NCBI RefSeq assembly: GCF_040905785.1
Contig: NZ_JBBDQW010000038.1
Coordinates: forward strand, 62,001-126,000
Source of the DNA: Tistlia sp040905785
Lineage (GTDB): Bacteria > Pseudomonadota > Alphaproteobacteria > Kiloniellales > DSM-21159
Direction of reading: 5' to 3'
DNA length: 64,000 nt
The notes under the pieces were generated by a model. That model was not told the DNA's origin and did not search any database. It saw only the letters and a list, made by a program, of their open reading frames with translations. This document shows positions 62,188-64,000 of the stretch, piece by piece (the stretch's first letter is position 1; each line of letters opens with the position of its first letter). The position numbers and the translations under genes were made by a program.

Positions 62188-62210
62188 AGCCGAGGCGGGG
62201 GGGCCGGGCG

Positions 62211-62936
62211 ATGCCGCTGCCGCTGCGTCTCGCGGTGCTGATCGCCCTGGTGCTGCTCACCGCCGTGCTGATCACGGCGCGGCTCAACTACGCCAAGTTC
62301 GTCCAGGTCACCGAGAACCTCGACAACAGCCGCTACGCCTTCCTGGCCCAGGACCTCAAGGCGACGCTCGAGGCCAGCCTCGACCTCGGTCTCTCGCTCG
62401 AGCAGATCCAGAACGCCCAGGAGGTCGTCGAGCGCCAGCGCGCCCGCTATCCCGAGATCCTGGCCATCGCCGTCTTCGACGACCGGGGCCGCGTGCTCTA
62501 CAACAGCGGCCGCGCCCGCCCCGACCTGCTGGAGCGGCTCGCGCTCGAATCGACCGTCGCGGGCGTCGTCGAGGGCGACCGCATCGCCGCGACCAGCCTG
62601 GTCAATCCCTTCGGCGCCGCGGTCGGCGGCGTCGAGATCCGGGTCTCCGCGCGCAACGCCGAGCAACGAAACGACACCATGCTGGCCTCGCTCGGCAGCG
62701 CCGTCCTGAGCGCCGCGGCGATCGGCACCGCCGCCATCGGCCTGATCGCGGTCGTCCTGCTCCACGGCGTCCGGCGGCGCCTGCAGCTTCAGGCCAGGAT
62801 CATCGCCTCGATCGGCGGCGCCGAGGCGCCCGCCGGCGTCCCCGCCCCCGGGCGCTTCCACGAGACGGCGAACCGCGCACTGGCCGAGCTGCACGACGTC
62901 GAGCGGCTGGTCGAGACGACCCGCCGCGGTAGCTAG
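62211..62936 (+). CDS. Membrane sensor-like protein without output domain
   Basis: A 241-residue protein: TM1 about 6-25 (LRLAVLIALVLLTAVLITA), a periplasmic domain of about 130 residues resembling a single-Cache sensor (YPEILAIAVFDDRGRVLYNSG, the typical beta-hairpin of such domains), TM2 about 162-188, and a 50-residue cytoplasmic tail with no kinase, HAMP or transducer signature. It starts 23 bp after the formyltransferase and ends 4 bp before the sensor-transporter gene, suggesting that it works with that protein. Confidence 0.78.
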   Translation: MPLPLRLAVLIALVLLTAVLITARLNYAKFVQVTENLDNSRYAFLAQDLKATLEASLDLGLSLEQIQNAQEVVERQRARYPEILAIAVFDDRGRVLYNSGRARPDLLERLALESTVAGVVEGDRIAATSLVNPFGAAVGGVEIRVSARNAEQRNDTMLASLGSAVLSAAAIGTAAIGLIAVVLLHGVRRRLQLQARIIASIGGAEAPAGVPAPGRFHETANRALAELHDVERLVETTRRGS

Positions 62937-62940
62937 CCTC

Positions 62941-64000
62941 ATGTCCCAGGCGCCCGAGACCGACCCGACGAAGCCCGGCAGCCAGGAAGCCGGCGAGGCC
63001 GCGCTGATCGACGACCGGACCTGGCGGCGCGTCATCAACGGCCTGCTGGTGACCGCCGTGGCCGTGCTGCTGGCCTCGGCCCTCTGGGTCTCGCAGCAGG
63101 CCTGGCAGACCCTCGACCAGGTGCTGGTGCCAGAGTTCGACCGCGACGCCGAGCTGGTCGCGCGCACCGTCGCCTCGGAGATCGAGCGGGCCGAGGCGCT
63201 CGGCATCCCCTTCGAGGAGATGCGCGGCGTCGAAGCCTTCCTGGCCGACTACCTGCAGCGCCATTCGGCGATCGTCTACATCGCGGTTACCGGTCCCGAC
63301 GGCGCGGTCGCCTACGCCGCCGGCGCGCACCTGGAGGAACTGCAGGCCGCCGCCGCCGGGGGCGCCCTGGCGCCGCTCGAGGCGGCCTCCGACGTCGGCA
63401 ACCTCGAGCGCGTGCGCAACGCCAGCTTTCCCCTGCAGCACGAGGGGCGCACCTTCGCGCGCCTGCAGGTCGGCATGGACCGCGCCTACGCCGAGCGCCA
63501 GATCGCCGACATCCGCTGGGACGTGCTGATCGTCCTGATCGTCTCGCTGCTGATCACCTTCGAGCTGCTGGTCTTCGTCGTCGACCGCAACATCCTGACG
63601 CCGCTGCGCCTGATCGACCGCACGGTGCGCGAGGCCGCGGCCGGCGACTGGACGGTGCGGCCGCGCAGCCGCGGGCGCCGCGACGAGATCGGCCACCTGA
63701 TGGGCGAGCTCGACGGGCTCAGCCGGCGGATCGGCCAGGCCTACGGGCGCATCGACCAGGGCATCTCCGGCCTGCGCCGGATTCCCGAGCAGCTCGCGGT
63801 CCGACTGGAGAGGCTGCGCCGCTCGGTGCGCCTGGGCTTCGCCGACGAGACCGCCGGCACGATCCCGAGCCGGGTCGACGCGCGCCTGCCGCTGTTCATC
63901 TTCGTCTTCGCCGAGGAGCTCTCGCGCTCCTTCCTGCCGCTCTACGCCGAGACGCTCTACCTGCCGGTCGGCGCGCTGCTGCCCTTCCTCGGCGCCGAGC
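62941..64000 (+). CDS. Cache-like sensor/HAMP protein fused to an MFS-type transporter (cut by window end)
   Basis: The first 353 residues are present. TM1 at about 31-51 (VINGLLVTAVAVLLASALWVS), a periplasmic sensor of about 140 residues with the Cache-like hairpin AIVYIAVTGPDGAVAYAAG, TM2 near 197-218, and a HAMP domain (NILTPLRLIDRTVREAAAGDW...RRDEIGHLMGELDGLSRRI). Instead of a kinase or cyclase, the sequence then continues RLPLFIFVFAEELSRSFLPLY, which looks like the first helix of a major-facilitator transporter. The remainder lies outside the window, so the fusion is probable rather than proven. Confidence 0.75.
   Translation, partial: MSQAPETDPTKPGSQEAGEAALIDDRTWRRVINGLLVTAVAVLLASALWVSQQAWQTLDQVLVPEFDRDAELVARTVASEIERAEALGIPFEEMRGVEAFLADYLQRHSAIVYIAVTGPDGAVAYAAGAHLEELQAAAAGGALAPLEAASDVGNLERVRNASFPLQHEGRTFARLQVGMDRAYAERQIADIRWDVLIVLIVSLLITFELLVFVVDRNILTPLRLIDRTVREAAAGDWTVRPRSRGRRDEIGHLMGELDGLSRRIGQAYGRIDQGISGLRRIPEQLAVRLERLRRSVRLGFADETAGTIPSRVDARLPLFIFVFAEELSRSFLPLYAETLYLPVGALLPFLGAE

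Overview
This is a GC-rich (roughly 68-70% by eye) bacterial chromosomal window. It is almost fully coding and has one tRNA and no rRNA. The gene set suggests a free-living, heterotrophic alphaproteobacterium, most likely Rhodospirillales or Kiloniellales-like: a dapA-smpB pair, fused CysNC, a TRAP C4-type transporter, an AapJ-type binding protein, a rhizobial-type GlpSTPQUV glycerol ABC transporter, bactofilin beside an M23 peptidase, and N-formylglutamate amidohydrolase. The taxonomic placement is inference from gene content only.

Layout. 1-9637: the end of a uracil-DNA glycosylase, then smpB and dapA separated by a 273-bp inverted-repeat element, a lytic transglycosylase, a haloacid dehalogenase, an alpha/beta hydrolase, a threonine/serine dehydratase, and an overlapping bactofilin/M23 peptidase pair. 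9638-16389: cysD-cysNC for sulfate activation, a complete TRAP transporter (DctM, DctQ, DctP), and a 724-bp gap with a strong hairpin and a 37-bp tandem duplication. 16390-24900: a eukaryote-like (type 2) isoleucyl-tRNA synthetase next to a tRNA-Ile(GAU), an AapJ-like binding protein paired with a TorS-like histidine kinase, and a secreted protein with three peptidoglycan-binding repeats. 24897-29013: a proVWX glycine-betaine/choline-type importer and a small acidic secreted protein.

29114-40153: a glycerol catabolism locus (glpR, glpD, glpS, glpT, glpP, glpQ, glpU, glpV, glpK), with arrays of TTTCGTTT/CGAAA half-sites in front of both glpD and glpR, and a divergent SDR dehydrogenase. The two ATPases have complementary defects, which predicts one canonical and one degenerate ATP site. 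40160-49023: a cytosine-deaminase/membrane-protein pair, a dipeptide-type ABC operon ending in an N-formylglutamate amidohydrolase, and a zinc alcohol dehydrogenase.

49191-58555: two tandem PAS_5 proteins, then an exbB-exbD-exbD-tonB operon and an imelysin-DUF1111-imelysin-DUF1513 operon. Each operon is preceded by a related dyad that looks like a Fur/iron operator. Together they form an envelope iron-uptake block. 58779-60892: three tandem PEP-CTERM proteins of one family. 61300-64000: a formyltransferase followed by two sensor-type membrane proteins. The last (cut by the window edge) appears to fuse a Cache-like sensor and HAMP domain to a major-facilitator transporter.

The best candidates for something undescribed are the sensor-HAMP-MFS operon, the PEP-CTERM trio, the asymmetric GlpS/GlpT pair, the deaminase/three-TM pair and the dapA-smpB inverted-repeat element.
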